Below are positions 27,901 through 37,908 of a DNA stretch of 64,000 nt, in pieces. Made by a program: the position numbers and the translations under genes. Source of the DNA: Paenibacillus arenosi. Its GTDB lineage: Bacteria > Bacillota > Bacilli > Paenibacillales > Paenibacillaceae. How positions within the stretch are numbered: position 1 is the first letter of the stretch; the number at the start of each line of letters is the position of its first letter. The notes under the pieces are model-generated. The model searched no databases, was not told the DNA's origin, and saw only the letters and a list, made by a program, of their open reading frames with translations. Location of the stretch: the NCBI RefSeq assembly GCF_014841135.1, contig NZ_JACYTN010000001.1:1-64000 (forward strand). The letters run 5' to 3'.

Positions 27901-28483
27901 CTATGGTTTATCGCTGCAAATGCTAACTTACTTGGACGTGTTATTGACTCATGCGGAGGAATGGATTGGCCAAACCGCATTGCCAGCAGGAGCGCTTTAT
28001 TTCCATGTGCACAATCCATTGCTCGCTGCTACGAACGGAATGGCACCAGACTTGGCCAATGAGCAGTTAATGAAGAAGTTTAAAATGAAAGGTCTTGTAC
28101 TGGCGGATCGAGAAGTAGTAGCGAAGATGGATGCACCGTTGGAGAAAGGTTATTCTGACATATTACCTGTTGCTGTTAAGCAAGATGGTACTTTCTATAG
28201 CAACGCGAGTGTGGCTACAACGGAACAGTGGGATGTTTTACGTGACAACGTCCGAAATGTGATTCAACGTATAGGCACGCACATTACAGATGGAGAAGTT
28301 CAAATTGAGCCATATCGAATGGGAACTAGCAAAGCTTGTGACTATTGTGACTACAAGCCTGTGTGTCAATTCGATGAGCTGCTGGAAGGCAATCAATATC
28401 GAATGCTGCCTCGGATGAGTAAAGACGACGTATGGATGCAACTGCAGGGAGGAGGAGAATCAGCACATGGATCAAACGAATAA
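24953..28483 (+). CDS. addB: AddB, helicase-nuclease subunit B
   Basis: A 1176-residue AddB. The N-terminal nucleotide-binding loop GRSGSGKTTYIL is near residues 8-19. The C-terminal nuclease domain has LRVIDYKSS and the iron-sulfur Cys cluster CDYCDYKPVC (about residues 1140-1149), with a fourth Cys upstream at CPF (about residue 805). With AddA it forms the RecBCD-like enzyme that resects double-strand breaks up to Chi and loads RecA. Start is GTG 24953. The 3' end overlaps addA by 17 bases, the usual addBA arrangement. Confidence 0.96.
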   Translation: MAFTFIIGRSGSGKTTYILDQIREQVMQQPEGPPIILLVPEQGTFQLEHELVKTEGLHGLLRAQVLSFRRLAYRVMQETGGTALTPINEEGKKMLLYRIMQQKKSNLSLFSGTAEQFGFIEKLNALFDEMKRYRIQSSDVEEQLGWLTGGSGHPLLAAKLRDITEVMREFEVELSQHYLDGEDVLMRLAESVPQSTYVRDAQIWIDGFHGFTPQELSVLAALMLQSKDMRIALTLDRPYEQGQTPHELNLFHPTATTYIQLREIADTLQVPIGDLVQLDGRTAGSLLRFKESPLLSHLEKHYERRTAWQEATATQQEQQAVTVHAAVNRRVEVEATARDMLARVRNGEARWRDMAVVVRNIGDYSALIDTVFTDFDIPYFKDQKSGVLHHPFVEMTRAALDIWIGFWKPDAVFRFIKTDFVLPEDDAISRLDMDRFENYVLAAGIEGRRWMSKHPWPKIPSLSLDTDSSTDEETGAPALIEQCRQIVAAPLMALERGLTRAKDIRDMCEALYRFWMDLGVPHRLERMSAEAMMNGDVQRAREHRQIWDAVLNILDQLVEMAGSETITLELFAGMLETGFESVKLALVPPALDQVLIASMDRTRTGHIKHAYLLGANDGIIPARPIEDGVLTENERDVLLDTGMQLAPGVRRQLLDERFLIYNALTAASHTLWVSYALADEEGKSLLPSEVIRQIRQLFPHVEEQLELAEPNEFMGELEQLRYVAHPEMALRHLISQLREWRRGVAISPVWWDVYHWLRAQPSWQHRLRTLTGSLLYRNQVQPLDKNTSRKLYGNKLRTSVSRMERFVACPFSHFASHGLKLRQRQMYRLEAPDIGQLFHAALSHFANDLKSNQRSWAALTADESRAEADRIVDLLSPRLQGEILMSSNRYKHISRKLKQIVAKAADVIGQHAKRGEFEPLALEIDFGPDKPLPPLQFTLDNGCTMEIIGRIDRVDCADSEQGILLRVIDYKSSATDLKLHEVYYGLSLQMLTYLDVLLTHAEEWIGQTALPAGALYFHVHNPLLAATNGMAPDLANEQLMKKFKMKGLVLADREVVAKMDAPLEKGYSDILPVAVKQDGTFYSNASVATTEQWDVLRDNVRNVIQRIGTHITDGEVQIEPYRMGTSKACDYCDYKPVCQFDELLEGNQYRMLPRMSKDDVWMQLQGGGESAHGSNE

Positions 28484-31400
28484 GCGAGCAAAAGCCAAAG
28501 TGGGACATTCCTCCCAGCAAGAAGTAGAGCAGATAGCTATTGATCTTTTTGATATCGTGGACCAAACCGCGGAGGAAGAGCAAGCTGTACAAGAGCCTAT
28601 CGAGCATACTGGAGAGGTGCAAAAATTGTTTATCGAAAGCGATCCCTTAGAAGGTGCTTTTGAGCAGCTTCCTGTGCAAGCTACTGAGCCAACAACAACA
28701 TTGCCACCGAAGCCGCAAGATGCGACTTGGACGGATGAGCAATGGCAGGCTATCGTTGACGGTGGCCGCAACATCCTTGTAGCGGCTGCAGCGGGATCAG
28801 GCAAGACGGCGGTTCTTGTAGAGCGGATCATCCGAAAAATTATTGACGAGCACCAACCCGTCCATGTCGATGAACTGTTGGTGGCAACGTTTACGAAGGC
28901 AGCGGCAGCGGAAATGCGTGAACGTATTCGTCTTGCGCTTGAGACGAAGCTCGCTGAGACTCCTGATTCGGAGCATATTCATCGTCAGCTAGCGCTGTTG
29001 AATCGCGCTTCCATTACAACTTTGCACTCCTTCTGTTTAGAGGTAATTCAACGTTACTTCCAAATGATCGGATTGGACCCTTCTTTCCGTATTGCTAACG
29101 AAACAGAGACGCAGGTAATGCGTCAGGATGTGTTGGAGGAGTTGTTCGAGGAACAGTATGAGCAAGAGGATGATGAATTCCGCCGCTTTGTTGACTGGTT
29201 CAGTGGAGAACGAAATGATGAAGCGGCTTTCCGACTTGTCCAACGTTTATATGATTTCTCACGTAGTCACCCGTGGCCAGATGCATGGCTATCGCAAATG
29301 GCAGCATCGTTTGGAGCGGGTTCTGTAGACGAGCTCTCTGCTTCACCATGGGCGACAAGTATTATGGCTGATACAAGATTGACGATGAATGCTATTGTAG
29401 AGCTTCTGCGGCAAGCAGCGCAGTTGAGTGGTGCTCCTGGTGGGCCTGAACCTTATCAGTCTGTAATAACAGAGGAGTGGCAGATGGCCGCTCAATTGCA
29501 CAACCGATCGCTACAACATCCATGGCATGAAATGGGTGTATTTATGGAGCAGCTTGAATTTGGCAGGCTGCCTGCATGTCGAGGCGATCGTTACGAGAAA
29601 TCCTTGCAGGAGCAAGTAAAGAGGCTGAGGGATCAAGCCAAAGCTCGTTTCTCACAGCTTCGTGAAGAATTGTACAGACGTGCACCAGAACAATTTTTGA
29701 TCGAAATGAACCATATGGCGCCGCTTATGAATACGCTCGTCCATGTCATTCAGCAGTTTGGTGAGCGTTACGAGCAAGCAAAGCGTGGCAAAGGCTGGCT
29801 TGATTTCTCGGATTTAGAGCATTATTGCCTTCGTATTTTGCGTGCACCTAATAGTACACCTGAACATACAGACCCTTCGGATGCGGCCGTGCAATATCGA
29901 GCGCAGTTTGCTGAAATTTTGCTGGATGAATACCAAGATACGAACATGGTGCAAGAGGCAATCGTGAACTTGATTTCACGTCAAGATAAAGGCAATCGTT
30001 TTATGGTTGGCGATGTAAAGCAGAGCATTTATCGATTCCGCTTGGCAGATCCTACGTTGTTTATGGAGAAGTATGATCGCTATGGGCGCTATGATCAAAG
30101 TGATGACGAGTGGAACACGCATGTCGTTCAAGAAGGAATGAACGATGAGACTGAGTTAGAAAAGGCTTCTTCGGATTCAAATCGTTATAGGGATGAAGAT
30201 GATCTAAAAGGTGCTCGAATTGATTTGGCGCGCAATTTCCGCAGTCGCATGGAAGTTGTCGATGCAGTCAATATGCTGTTCCGTCAGCTTATGAATCGGC
30301 AAGTAGCAGAACTTAGCTATGATCGAGATGCAGAGCTTGTATGCGGTGCGATGTATTACCCAGAGCTGGATGTGGAGGATGACTCGGCATCTGGAGACTA
30401 TAGCTATCATATTCGCCCAGAATTTGTCCTGATTGAAAAAGGTGGAGCAGCGGAGTCTCAGGCTGGCGATGAAGAAGATGTGCTTGATGGGGATCAGCCT
30501 CCAACAAAGGAAGTTGATCCATCAGAGCTAGAGACCGCAAGAATCGAGGCCAGAGCCATCGCTGCTCGGATACGAACGATGATGGGCGATGGGCGTGAAA
30601 AGCCTGCTCAAGTGTATGACAAGCAATTGAAGCGCATGCGGGCAATTAGCTACCGTGACATCGTCATTTTGCTGCGAGCGACTCAATCATGGGCCCCATT
30701 AATGGTTGAGGAGTTGCGTTTGGAAGGTATTCCAGCCTATGCGGAGTTTAATACAGGATACTTTCAAGCGACAGAAGTGGAGATCATTGTGTCCTTGCTG
30801 CGCGTCATAGATAACCCTTATCAGGACATCCCGCTTGCGGGCGTGCTTCGCTCTCCTATAGTAGGGCTATCCGCAGAGTCCTTGGCGCAAATCCGCTTAT
30901 ATGCGAAGAATAAGCCATATTTTGATGCATTAACGTCAGCAGCCGAAATTGGAACAGCTGGTGCAGCGCAATTGGAGTTGGATGGTGAGGTGCTGCTGTC
31001 TGAGGAAGATGTGCAGCGGGTTCAGCATTTTATGTCCTTATGGGAGCGTTGGCGTGAAGAAGCACGTCAAGGCAGTCTATCAGAGCTTATTTGGCGCATA
31101 TATCGCGAGACTGGGTATTACGAATGGGTTGGAGGCTTGGCAGGCGGCACGCAGCGTCAGGCTAACTTGCGGGCGTTGTATGATCGTGCTCGCCAATACG
31201 AAAGTTCGTCTGTTCGAGGATTATACGCGTTCCTTCGTTTCATAGATCGGATGAAAGAAACGGGCGGCGACTTGGGTACAGCTCGCGCATTAGGTGAGCA
31301 GGAAGATGTCGTTCGTCTGATGACGATTCATAAAAGTAAAGGACTTGAGTTCCCTGTCGTGTTTATTGCAGGTATGGGGAAAATGTTCAATCAGCAAGAC

Positions 31401-32933
31401 TTAAACGCTGCTTTCCTGATGCACAAGCAAATGGGATTTGGGCCGAAATATGTAGATGAATCAACACGTGTTACGTATCCGACACTGGCTAATTTGGCCA
31501 TTCGTCGTCAAATGAAACTGGAGTTACTGGCTGAGGAACTGCGTGTGCTTTATGTTGCTTTAACCCGTCCAAAAGAAAAGATGATTCTAATGGGCACGGT
31601 AAATGATGCGGCTAAAGTCATTTCGCAGTGGGGGGAAGCCCTAGATGTGGAGTCTTTGCTGCTGCCTGATTACTTGATTGCTCGTGCGCGCAGTTATATC
31701 GATTGGATCGGACCAGCATTAATTCGCCACCAAGCTGCATCGGAATGGCGTACGTTAGCGGGTCTGCCAAATCGTAATGGCAGCTGCATGATTGATGAGC
31801 CATCGGATTGGAAGTTGACGCTCATTCCTGCCTCGATGCTTGCACTTACTTCCAGCTTGGAAACGGATGATACCTTGGTAAGCGATAAGTTAGCATTGTT
31901 GGAGCGAATAGCTGCATTGGATGAGCATGTTGAGGTACAGCCTTCGGAACATGAGCAGACGATTGCGGAGCGGCTTAGCTGGAGGGATCCTTATCGTCTT
32001 GCAGAAATGCTTCCAGCCAAGACGTCTGTTACGGAGATGAAGCGTCTATTTGCACAGGATGATTTGCCTTCTTCTACATGGGTTCATAGCAGCGAGGTGG
32101 AGGATGGTATTGCGGATACAGATCATTTGCCAGCTGAGAAAAAGCTCCCAGAACTCCCAGAGCAACCAGATGAGCTTGAAAAGTTGGAACCAGAGCAGCA
32201 GGCTCCAACTGGACTAGCAACTACTGCTTCTACGATAGAATCGCAAGTGAGCTCAGTATCAGAAATAGCAGACGGGTCTGACTTTACGTACACGCTGCAT
32301 TTACGCCGTCCTCGCTTTATGGAACAGAAGCGATTGACTCCAGCAGAGCGTGGAACTGCCTATCATTTATTGATGCAGCATTTGCCCCTTAACGGCAGCA
32401 TGAGTACTGCTATTATTGCGCAAACGCTGATCGGAATGCAGGAGCGTCAGATTATGACCGCTGCGCAAGCAGAGGCGATCGATGTGGATGGTGTGTATGC
32501 CTTCTTTGAGAGTGACATTGGACAGCGGCTACTGCACGCAGACTGGGTACAGCGTGAGCTTCCGTTCTCCTATGGGCTTACAGCTGCAGAAGCATATACC
32601 ATTGAGTTGTCTACTCAGGGGGATACGGGTGAGAGACTTCGCTATGTGGCGACATCAACGTTCGCAGCGAAGGATAATTCTCATTTATTAGATGATGAGA
32701 CTGTCCTTGTACAAGGTGTTATTGATTGTATTTTCCAGTCGAATGATGAGCTGATACTGCTTGATTACAAGACAGACCGTGTGTTAAGCCATGAGGGTGG
32801 TGTAGAGGGTCTAGCAGAGCATTATCGCTTCCAACTTGATCTATATGCACGTGCGATTGGGCAAATATGGAATCGTCCTGTCCATAAGCAAGCCTTGTAT
32901 TTCTTTGATGCTAAAGAAGCGAAATTATTATAA
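28467..32933 (+). CDS. addA: AddA, helicase-nuclease subunit A (extended)
   Basis: A 1488-residue UvrD-type helicase with a C-terminal RecB nuclease. The Walker A AAAAGSGKTAVL lies near residues 106-117; ILLDEYQDTN is Walker B, and LMTIHKSKGLEFPVVF and VLYVALTRPKEK are helicase motifs V-VI. The nuclease site is VQGVIDCIF...LLDYKTD near the end. B. subtilis AddA is about 1230 residues. Here an acidic, Gln/Glu-rich N-terminal extension of about 80 residues precedes WTDEQWQAI, and a disordered Pro/Glu-rich insert (about residues 1195-1265, PELPEQPDELEKLEPEQQ) lies before the nuclease domain. GGAGGAGG (28449-28456) lies in the addB end. Confidence 0.95.
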   Translation: MDQTNKRAKAKVGHSSQQEVEQIAIDLFDIVDQTAEEEQAVQEPIEHTGEVQKLFIESDPLEGAFEQLPVQATEPTTTLPPKPQDATWTDEQWQAIVDGGRNILVAAAAGSGKTAVLVERIIRKIIDEHQPVHVDELLVATFTKAAAAEMRERIRLALETKLAETPDSEHIHRQLALLNRASITTLHSFCLEVIQRYFQMIGLDPSFRIANETETQVMRQDVLEELFEEQYEQEDDEFRRFVDWFSGERNDEAAFRLVQRLYDFSRSHPWPDAWLSQMAASFGAGSVDELSASPWATSIMADTRLTMNAIVELLRQAAQLSGAPGGPEPYQSVITEEWQMAAQLHNRSLQHPWHEMGVFMEQLEFGRLPACRGDRYEKSLQEQVKRLRDQAKARFSQLREELYRRAPEQFLIEMNHMAPLMNTLVHVIQQFGERYEQAKRGKGWLDFSDLEHYCLRILRAPNSTPEHTDPSDAAVQYRAQFAEILLDEYQDTNMVQEAIVNLISRQDKGNRFMVGDVKQSIYRFRLADPTLFMEKYDRYGRYDQSDDEWNTHVVQEGMNDETELEKASSDSNRYRDEDDLKGARIDLARNFRSRMEVVDAVNMLFRQLMNRQVAELSYDRDAELVCGAMYYPELDVEDDSASGDYSYHIRPEFVLIEKGGAAESQAGDEEDVLDGDQPPTKEVDPSELETARIEARAIAARIRTMMGDGREKPAQVYDKQLKRMRAISYRDIVILLRATQSWAPLMVEELRLEGIPAYAEFNTGYFQATEVEIIVSLLRVIDNPYQDIPLAGVLRSPIVGLSAESLAQIRLYAKNKPYFDALTSAAEIGTAGAAQLELDGEVLLSEEDVQRVQHFMSLWERWREEARQGSLSELIWRIYRETGYYEWVGGLAGGTQRQANLRALYDRARQYESSSVRGLYAFLRFIDRMKETGGDLGTARALGEQEDVVRLMTIHKSKGLEFPVVFIAGMGKMFNQQDLNAAFLMHKQMGFGPKYVDESTRVTYPTLANLAIRRQMKLELLAEELRVLYVALTRPKEKMILMGTVNDAAKVISQWGEALDVESLLLPDYLIARARSYIDWIGPALIRHQAASEWRTLAGLPNRNGSCMIDEPSDWKLTLIPASMLALTSSLETDDTLVSDKLALLERIAALDEHVEVQPSEHEQTIAERLSWRDPYRLAEMLPAKTSVTEMKRLFAQDDLPSSTWVHSSEVEDGIADTDHLPAEKKLPELPEQPDELEKLEPEQQAPTGLATTASTIESQVSSVSEIADGSDFTYTLHLRRPRFMEQKRLTPAERGTAYHLLMQHLPLNGSMSTAIIAQTLIGMQERQIMTAAQAEAIDVDGVYAFFESDIGQRLLHADWVQRELPFSYGLTAAEAYTIELSTQGDTGERLRYVATSTFAAKDNSHLLDDETVLVQGVIDCIFQSNDELILLDYKTDRVLSHEGGVEGLAEHYRFQLDLYARAIGQIWNRPVHKQALYFFDAKEAKLL

Positions 32934-32937
32934 CTAT

Positions 32938-32965
32938 AACTTGCGAAAAAGAACTTGCGAAAAAG
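32938..32965 (+). repeat. Perfect tandem 14-bp repeat
   Basis: AACTTGCGAAAAAG occurs twice in a row, just after the addA stop. It probably arose by slippage; no role is apparent. Confidence 0.8.
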
Positions 32966-33058
32966 CAATTAGGGCAATTTTGAGTGCTGACGATGTATAA
33001 ACGAATAGATGATAGATAAACAAGCTAAACGAGTAGCAATAAGGAGAGGAGGATGTAA

Positions 33059-34264
33059 ATGCGGGTGTTGCATACGGCGGATTGGCATTTTGGCCGGACG
33101 CTTGAAGGACGCAGTCGAATGGAGGAGCAAGAAGCTTTTGTAGATGAGCTTGTACAGATCGTGAATGAAGAAGCGATCGACGTTATTTTATTGGCTGGGG
33201 ATGTATATGATACGGTCAATCCTCCAGCGGCAGCGGAGCAATTGTTCTATGAATCGATGGAACGTTTGTCAGATCAAGGCAGACGTTCTATCGTGATTAT
33301 ATCGGGTAACCATGATCATCCTGATCGATTGGCCGCGGCTTCTTCACTGCTGCGACGCCAAGGAATAACACTGATTGGGCAGCCTTCTGAGCAGGCGGTG
33401 CGTATTCAGCTTGCGCGTACGAACGAAGAAGCAATTATTGCTGCACTTCCTTATCCGTCAGAAGCAAGATTGAAGCAATTGCTTACGCACAATAATGAGG
33501 AAGAGGCTATTCGCTCCGCTTATAGCGACAAGGTGGCCCAATTGTTTGCAAGGCAGACAGCCGCTTTTCGGTCAGATACGGTGAATTTGATGATGAGTCA
33601 TTTGTATGTACTCGGCGGTAAAGAAACGGAGTCGGAACGCCCGATTCAAGTTGGAGGCGCTTATACGGTACATCCTGATGCCTTTTATCCAGTGCTGGAG
33701 GAGGAGTTGCTGCAAGCACAATATGTTGCATTAGGGCATCTTCATCGACCTCAGATGGTTAAAGGAAAAGGGGTTATTCGCTACAGCGGATCTCCCATTG
33801 CCTACAGCTTTTCAGAAGCGGGTCAGACGAAGTCTGTTACGGTGTTTGATGCTACTCCTGGCGCTGTAATTACACCTGAAGAAAAGTATTTAACATCGGG
33901 GAAAGTATTGTCTACGTGGACGGCGAAAGGCGGATATGCGGAGCTGTGCAGTTGGCTTGACGAAGGCCGTGATGCGGAAGCATGGCTGGACGTAAGTGTC
34001 CATTTAACAGAAGCATTAACGATGGAACAAATACAGCATATTCGTCGTGCCCATGGTGGTATCGTGCATATTCGTCCTATTTATCCGGAGATGGAAGCGA
34101 TCGCTATTGAGGAAGGTCAGCGTTCGGCTATGCCTGTTCATGAGTTGTTCAGACGATTCTATGAACGGCAGACGGGCGGCGCAGCTCCTGATGATGCACT
34201 AGTCGACCTGTTCCTTGAACTGATTGGCGAAGAAGAACCTGTAGAGGAGGAGACTGCTGGATGA
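33059..34264 (+). CDS. sbcD: Exonuclease subunit SbcD
   Basis: A 401-residue Mre11-type nuclease. The metallophosphoesterase motifs are HTADWHFG, LLAGDVYD, ISGNHDHPDR, and later SHLYVLGG and LGHLHRPQ. With SbcC it cuts DNA hairpins and processes blocked double-strand ends. GGAGAGGAGG precedes ATG 33059. It overlaps sbcC by four bases (ATGA), so the two are translationally coupled; the recombination genes addBA lie just upstream in the same direction. Confidence 0.96.
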   Translation: MRVLHTADWHFGRTLEGRSRMEEQEAFVDELVQIVNEEAIDVILLAGDVYDTVNPPAAAEQLFYESMERLSDQGRRSIVIISGNHDHPDRLAAASSLLRRQGITLIGQPSEQAVRIQLARTNEEAIIAALPYPSEARLKQLLTHNNEEEAIRSAYSDKVAQLFARQTAAFRSDTVNLMMSHLYVLGGKETESERPIQVGGAYTVHPDAFYPVLEEELLQAQYVALGHLHRPQMVKGKGVIRYSGSPIAYSFSEAGQTKSVTVFDATPGAVITPEEKYLTSGKVLSTWTAKGGYAELCSWLDEGRDAEAWLDVSVHLTEALTMEQIQHIRRAHGGIVHIRPIYPEMEAIAIEEGQRSAMPVHELFRRFYERQTGGAAPDDALVDLFLELIGEEEPVEEETAG

Positions 34265-37200
34265 AGCCATTAACTTTAAAACTAAGTGGTCTCCAGAGCT
34301 ATCGGGAAGAACAAGTTATTGATTTTGAATCGTTGTGTGAAAGCGGCTTGTTCGGCATTTTTGGTCCAACAGGCAGCGGAAAGTCGACGATTCTAGATGC
34401 GATAACGCTCGCGTTGTACGGCAAGGTGGAGCGGGCGACAAATGGGACACAAGGCATTATGAACCAAGCTGAGAATCAATTGATGGTTTCTTTTGCGTTC
34501 CAGTTGAGCAGTGCGGAGGAAACGAAGACGTTCCGTGTGGAACGCAGGTTTAAGCGTGCTAATGAAATAAGTATAAGCAATTCCGTTAGCCGATTTGTGG
34601 AAATTACGCTAGAAGGCGATGTTGTGCTAGCGGACAAGCTTGCCGATGTTACCCGACTCGTCGAGGAGCATATCGGATTAAAAATGGATGACTTTACTCG
34701 TGCGGTTGTACTCCCGCAGGGCAAGTTTGCTGAATTCCTCTCGCTTAAGGGCAGTGAGCGCCGTCAAATGCTGCAGCGTTTATTTTCTTTGGAACGGTAT
34801 GGTGATGTACTGGCAGGTAAATTGTCACGATCACTCAAGGAAACGGAGAGTGAAATACGTACTAGCTTGGCAGAGCAGCAAGGGCTGGGCGATGCATCTG
34901 CTTCCGCCTTGGAGGCGGCAGAAGCAGTCCTGACAGAGGCAAGTCAGGCTGCAGAGACAGCTAAGACTGAACGACAGCAAACAGAGGAACGGTATCAAGC
35001 TTGGAATGAGCTTCGTAAAATGCAAGTTGAGCGTGATCAGCTAGAAGAACGCCGTAAGCGTGGCGCGCAGCAATCTGAGCGGATGCAGCAACAGCAGCGG
35101 CGTTTGCAGCGTGCGCTGGAGGCTGAGCAAGTCATGCCTTCTATTCATGAAATGGCGAGAGCGCAATCAGAACATAATCGCAGTATAGAGGTGCTGCGCG
35201 ATGCTGACGTGCTGGCTAAGACTGATCAAAGGGCACGACAAGCAGCAGAGCAAGCATGGAACGAGTCAAAGTCTCAGCGTGAACAGCAAGAGCCAGAGCT
35301 TCATCAGCGGATTGATCAATTAAAACAGGCTGTACAAGTCAATCAAGAGTTGGAGCAATTGACTGTTGAGCTTGCAGAACATGAGGCAAAGGGGCAGACC
35401 TCTACCGATAAGGCAGCCCAGGCGCAAGGGGAAATGACTCGTGTTAGTCAACTTTTACAGCGAGCTGCTGTGCGGCAGGGTGAGTTAAAACAACGGATGC
35501 GTGAGCTTGATTGTTCATCTGCGCTTAGAGAGCGCATGCAAGAAGCTCGTCTTGCGAAGACGACGTTAACAGAGGCAGAACGTCGTAGGGATGAATTGGG
35601 TAGCCAAATGGAACAGGTTAACAAGCAGCTTGAACGTTCGAATGCAGTGTTGCGAGAGCAGATGGAGCATATGGTTGCCTGGAGCGAACGATTACCACTT
35701 TGGCTGACATCCGTAGGTGAAGTACAGCGCGAGTTGATGGCAGCGAAGCAGTCGGCCCAACAATGCACGGTACAGGTGCGAATCGAGCTGGAGCAGGCAC
35801 GAATTGACGTGCGGAATGCTTCAAAGGCGGCGTTGGCCGCTGAATTGGCGGAGACATTACAAGCCGGAGAATCTTGTCCTGTGTGTGGATCGAAGGAACA
35901 TGCCGTACTAACTCATAATTATTCAGAGCAGCAGCAGGCATATGTTGAGGCGGAAAAGCAAGCTGACAACTATGAGCGTTGGCTAGAGGAATTGCGGACA
36001 ACAACTGTATCGGTGGAAAGTGCGCTGGAGCGTTGTTATTCATTGCGCACAGATCTTCGTGACCGTCTAGCAGATGCGAATAAGCGTGCCGCATCTTGGT
36101 TGCCGTCCTTCGGGGCACAGGCAGAAGGGGCGGCTGCTATACAGGCTAAGCTCATGTTTGAGGGAATGGCAGTGAACGAACAATCGGAACCTCTTTTAGC
36201 TAATGAAGTTCCGCATGTTAGCGACATTCAGTCAGAGCAGGCGAATAGCACTCGTTTAGATGAAATATCGGACATGAAGAAATGTGTCAATCAGGCGGTT
36301 TCCCAAATGGATCAACTGACACAAGAAAAAGAAAGCATACTTCGTTCCCTTGATGAGCTGTTGTGGAATTTGCAGCAGGCGGTATCGAATCTGAATAATT
36401 CACAGCAAACTTATCAAGAAATAACAGTGCAGTATACTTCAGCCGATCAAGTGCTAAAGGAGAAGCGCCAGTCTTGGGAGGAGCTCTATCCTGAATGGGA
36501 AGCACAATCGCTAGAAGTGCATTGGCAGACACGTCAAGAAGCAGATCGTGAGCTTGAAGATAGCCGTCAGCGTTACGAGAAAAGCGTAGCCTATATTGAG
36601 GAGATGGAAGAGCAGCTGAAGCAGCAGCAGGTGCTGCATCGTGAGGCTGAGCTTGTAGTTGTACAAAGTGAAACAGCCAAACAGGGCTTATTGCGGATAA
36701 AGGCAGAGTACGATGCTAGACTTGCTCCTTGGTTAGCATTTGGTCCGATTCCAACACAACTTCATTCCAGCGAGCAGCAGCTGTTTGCCATTCGTCAACG
36801 CGAAGAACAAACACAGCAGCTTGCCGAGACAGCAAGACGCTTTGAGGCAGAAGCGATGCAGCAGCTTGCCTTATCACAACAGGCTACGAACAGTGCAAAG
36901 GTTCGACTTCGTGATACGCAGCAGCAGCTTCATCAAAAGCTAGAGCAATCTGGATTTGCGAACCAAGATGAGGTTGTTGGTTGCCGATTAGAAGAGACAG
37001 AACGTCAACAGCTTGCTGAAGAATATACGGCTTATGAAGAAGAGCAGCGTACGATTCAAATTCGTATGAACCGAATTGTAGAGCAGCTTCAAGGTAGAGA
37101 GATCGGAGATGAAGAGTGGTCTACATGTGTGCAGCAGTGGCAGTCGGCAGCAGAACGTGATGAAGCAGCTTTCGCTTTTCGAGTGAAGGCGGAGCGCGAT

Positions 37201-37782
37201 GTGGAACAACTGCGTGCGAAACATGCACGGTGGATGGTGCTAGAGGAGCAAATGAGCGGTGGTCGCGAACGCCATAGTCGTTTGCAGCAGCTTCAAAGTG
37301 TATTCCGCGGTAATGCATTCGTTGAGTTTGTTGCTGAAGAGCAACTGATGCAAGTAAGCCGTGCTGCATCTGAACGCTTAAAGCTGTTAACGAAGCAGAG
37401 ATATGCGTTGGAGGTTGATTCCGGAGGAGGATTTGTTATCCGGGATGATGTGAATGGGGGAATTCGAAGACCTGTTTCTACATTATCGGGTGGCGAGACA
37501 TTTTTGACATCTCTAGCTTTGGCACTTGCGCTATCTGCTCAAATTCAACTTCGGGGCATGTATCCATTGCAATTTTTCTTCCTTGATGAAGGCTTCGGTA
37601 CGCTGGATCCAGAATTGTTGGATACCGTAATTACTGCATTGGAGAAACTGCATCATGATAAGCTTTCTGTAGGAGTCATTAGCCATGTGCCTGAACTTCG
37701 AGCGCGTTTATCGCGCAAGCTTGTAGTGACGCCAGCTGAACAGGCGGGCAGAGGTTCGCGAATTGGACTAGAGACGTTGTGA
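34261..37782 (+). CDS. sbcC: Exonuclease subunit SbcC (Rad50-like)
   Basis: A 1173-residue SMC-like ATPase. The N-terminal P-loop is FGPTGSGKSTILDA (about residues 35-48), Q-loop QGKFAEFL. Two long Gln/Glu/Arg-rich coiled coils flank a zinc hook CPVC at about 539-542 in ESCPVCGSKEH. The C-terminal ABC signature TLSGGETFLTSLALAL and Walker B FFLDEGFGTLD complete the ATPase. It dimerises through the hook and controls SbcD. The coiled-coil coding part has a high density of CAG/CAA codons. Confidence 0.96.
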   Translation: MKPLTLKLSGLQSYREEQVIDFESLCESGLFGIFGPTGSGKSTILDAITLALYGKVERATNGTQGIMNQAENQLMVSFAFQLSSAEETKTFRVERRFKRANEISISNSVSRFVEITLEGDVVLADKLADVTRLVEEHIGLKMDDFTRAVVLPQGKFAEFLSLKGSERRQMLQRLFSLERYGDVLAGKLSRSLKETESEIRTSLAEQQGLGDASASALEAAEAVLTEASQAAETAKTERQQTEERYQAWNELRKMQVERDQLEERRKRGAQQSERMQQQQRRLQRALEAEQVMPSIHEMARAQSEHNRSIEVLRDADVLAKTDQRARQAAEQAWNESKSQREQQEPELHQRIDQLKQAVQVNQELEQLTVELAEHEAKGQTSTDKAAQAQGEMTRVSQLLQRAAVRQGELKQRMRELDCSSALRERMQEARLAKTTLTEAERRRDELGSQMEQVNKQLERSNAVLREQMEHMVAWSERLPLWLTSVGEVQRELMAAKQSAQQCTVQVRIELEQARIDVRNASKAALAAELAETLQAGESCPVCGSKEHAVLTHNYSEQQQAYVEAEKQADNYERWLEELRTTTVSVESALERCYSLRTDLRDRLADANKRAASWLPSFGAQAEGAAAIQAKLMFEGMAVNEQSEPLLANEVPHVSDIQSEQANSTRLDEISDMKKCVNQAVSQMDQLTQEKESILRSLDELLWNLQQAVSNLNNSQQTYQEITVQYTSADQVLKEKRQSWEELYPEWEAQSLEVHWQTRQEADRELEDSRQRYEKSVAYIEEMEEQLKQQQVLHREAELVVVQSETAKQGLLRIKAEYDARLAPWLAFGPIPTQLHSSEQQLFAIRQREEQTQQLAETARRFEAEAMQQLALSQQATNSAKVRLRDTQQQLHQKLEQSGFANQDEVVGCRLEETERQQLAEEYTAYEEEQRTIQIRMNRIVEQLQGREIGDEEWSTCVQQWQSAAERDEAAFAFRVKAERDVEQLRAKHARWMVLEEQMSGGRERHSRLQQLQSVFRGNAFVEFVAEEQLMQVSRAASERLKLLTKQRYALEVDSGGGFVIRDDVNGGIRRPVSTLSGGETFLTSLALALALSAQIQLRGMYPLQFFFLDEGFGTLDPELLDTVITALEKLHHDKLSVGVISHVPELRARLSRKLVVTPAEQAGRGSRIGLETL

Positions 37783-37866
37783 ACGCTCTTTGCTTATTTT
37801 GGAAAATAAAAGTTGCTGATCAGACCTATTGTGAAGCAAATCACAGTAACAGTTTCTAACGACTGT

Positions 37867-37872
37867 TATAAT
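37867..37872 (+). promoter_or_regulatory. Candidate -10 element flanked by ACAGT/ACTGT dyads
   Basis: TATAAT lies within repeats of CAGTAACAG, GACTGTTAT and TACAGTTAC. No TTGACA-like -35 is present, so an activator or another sigma factor would be needed. Confidence 0.35.
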
Positions 37873-37908
37873 ACAGTTACCGACATTTTTACTTTGGATG
37901 GCACCTCG

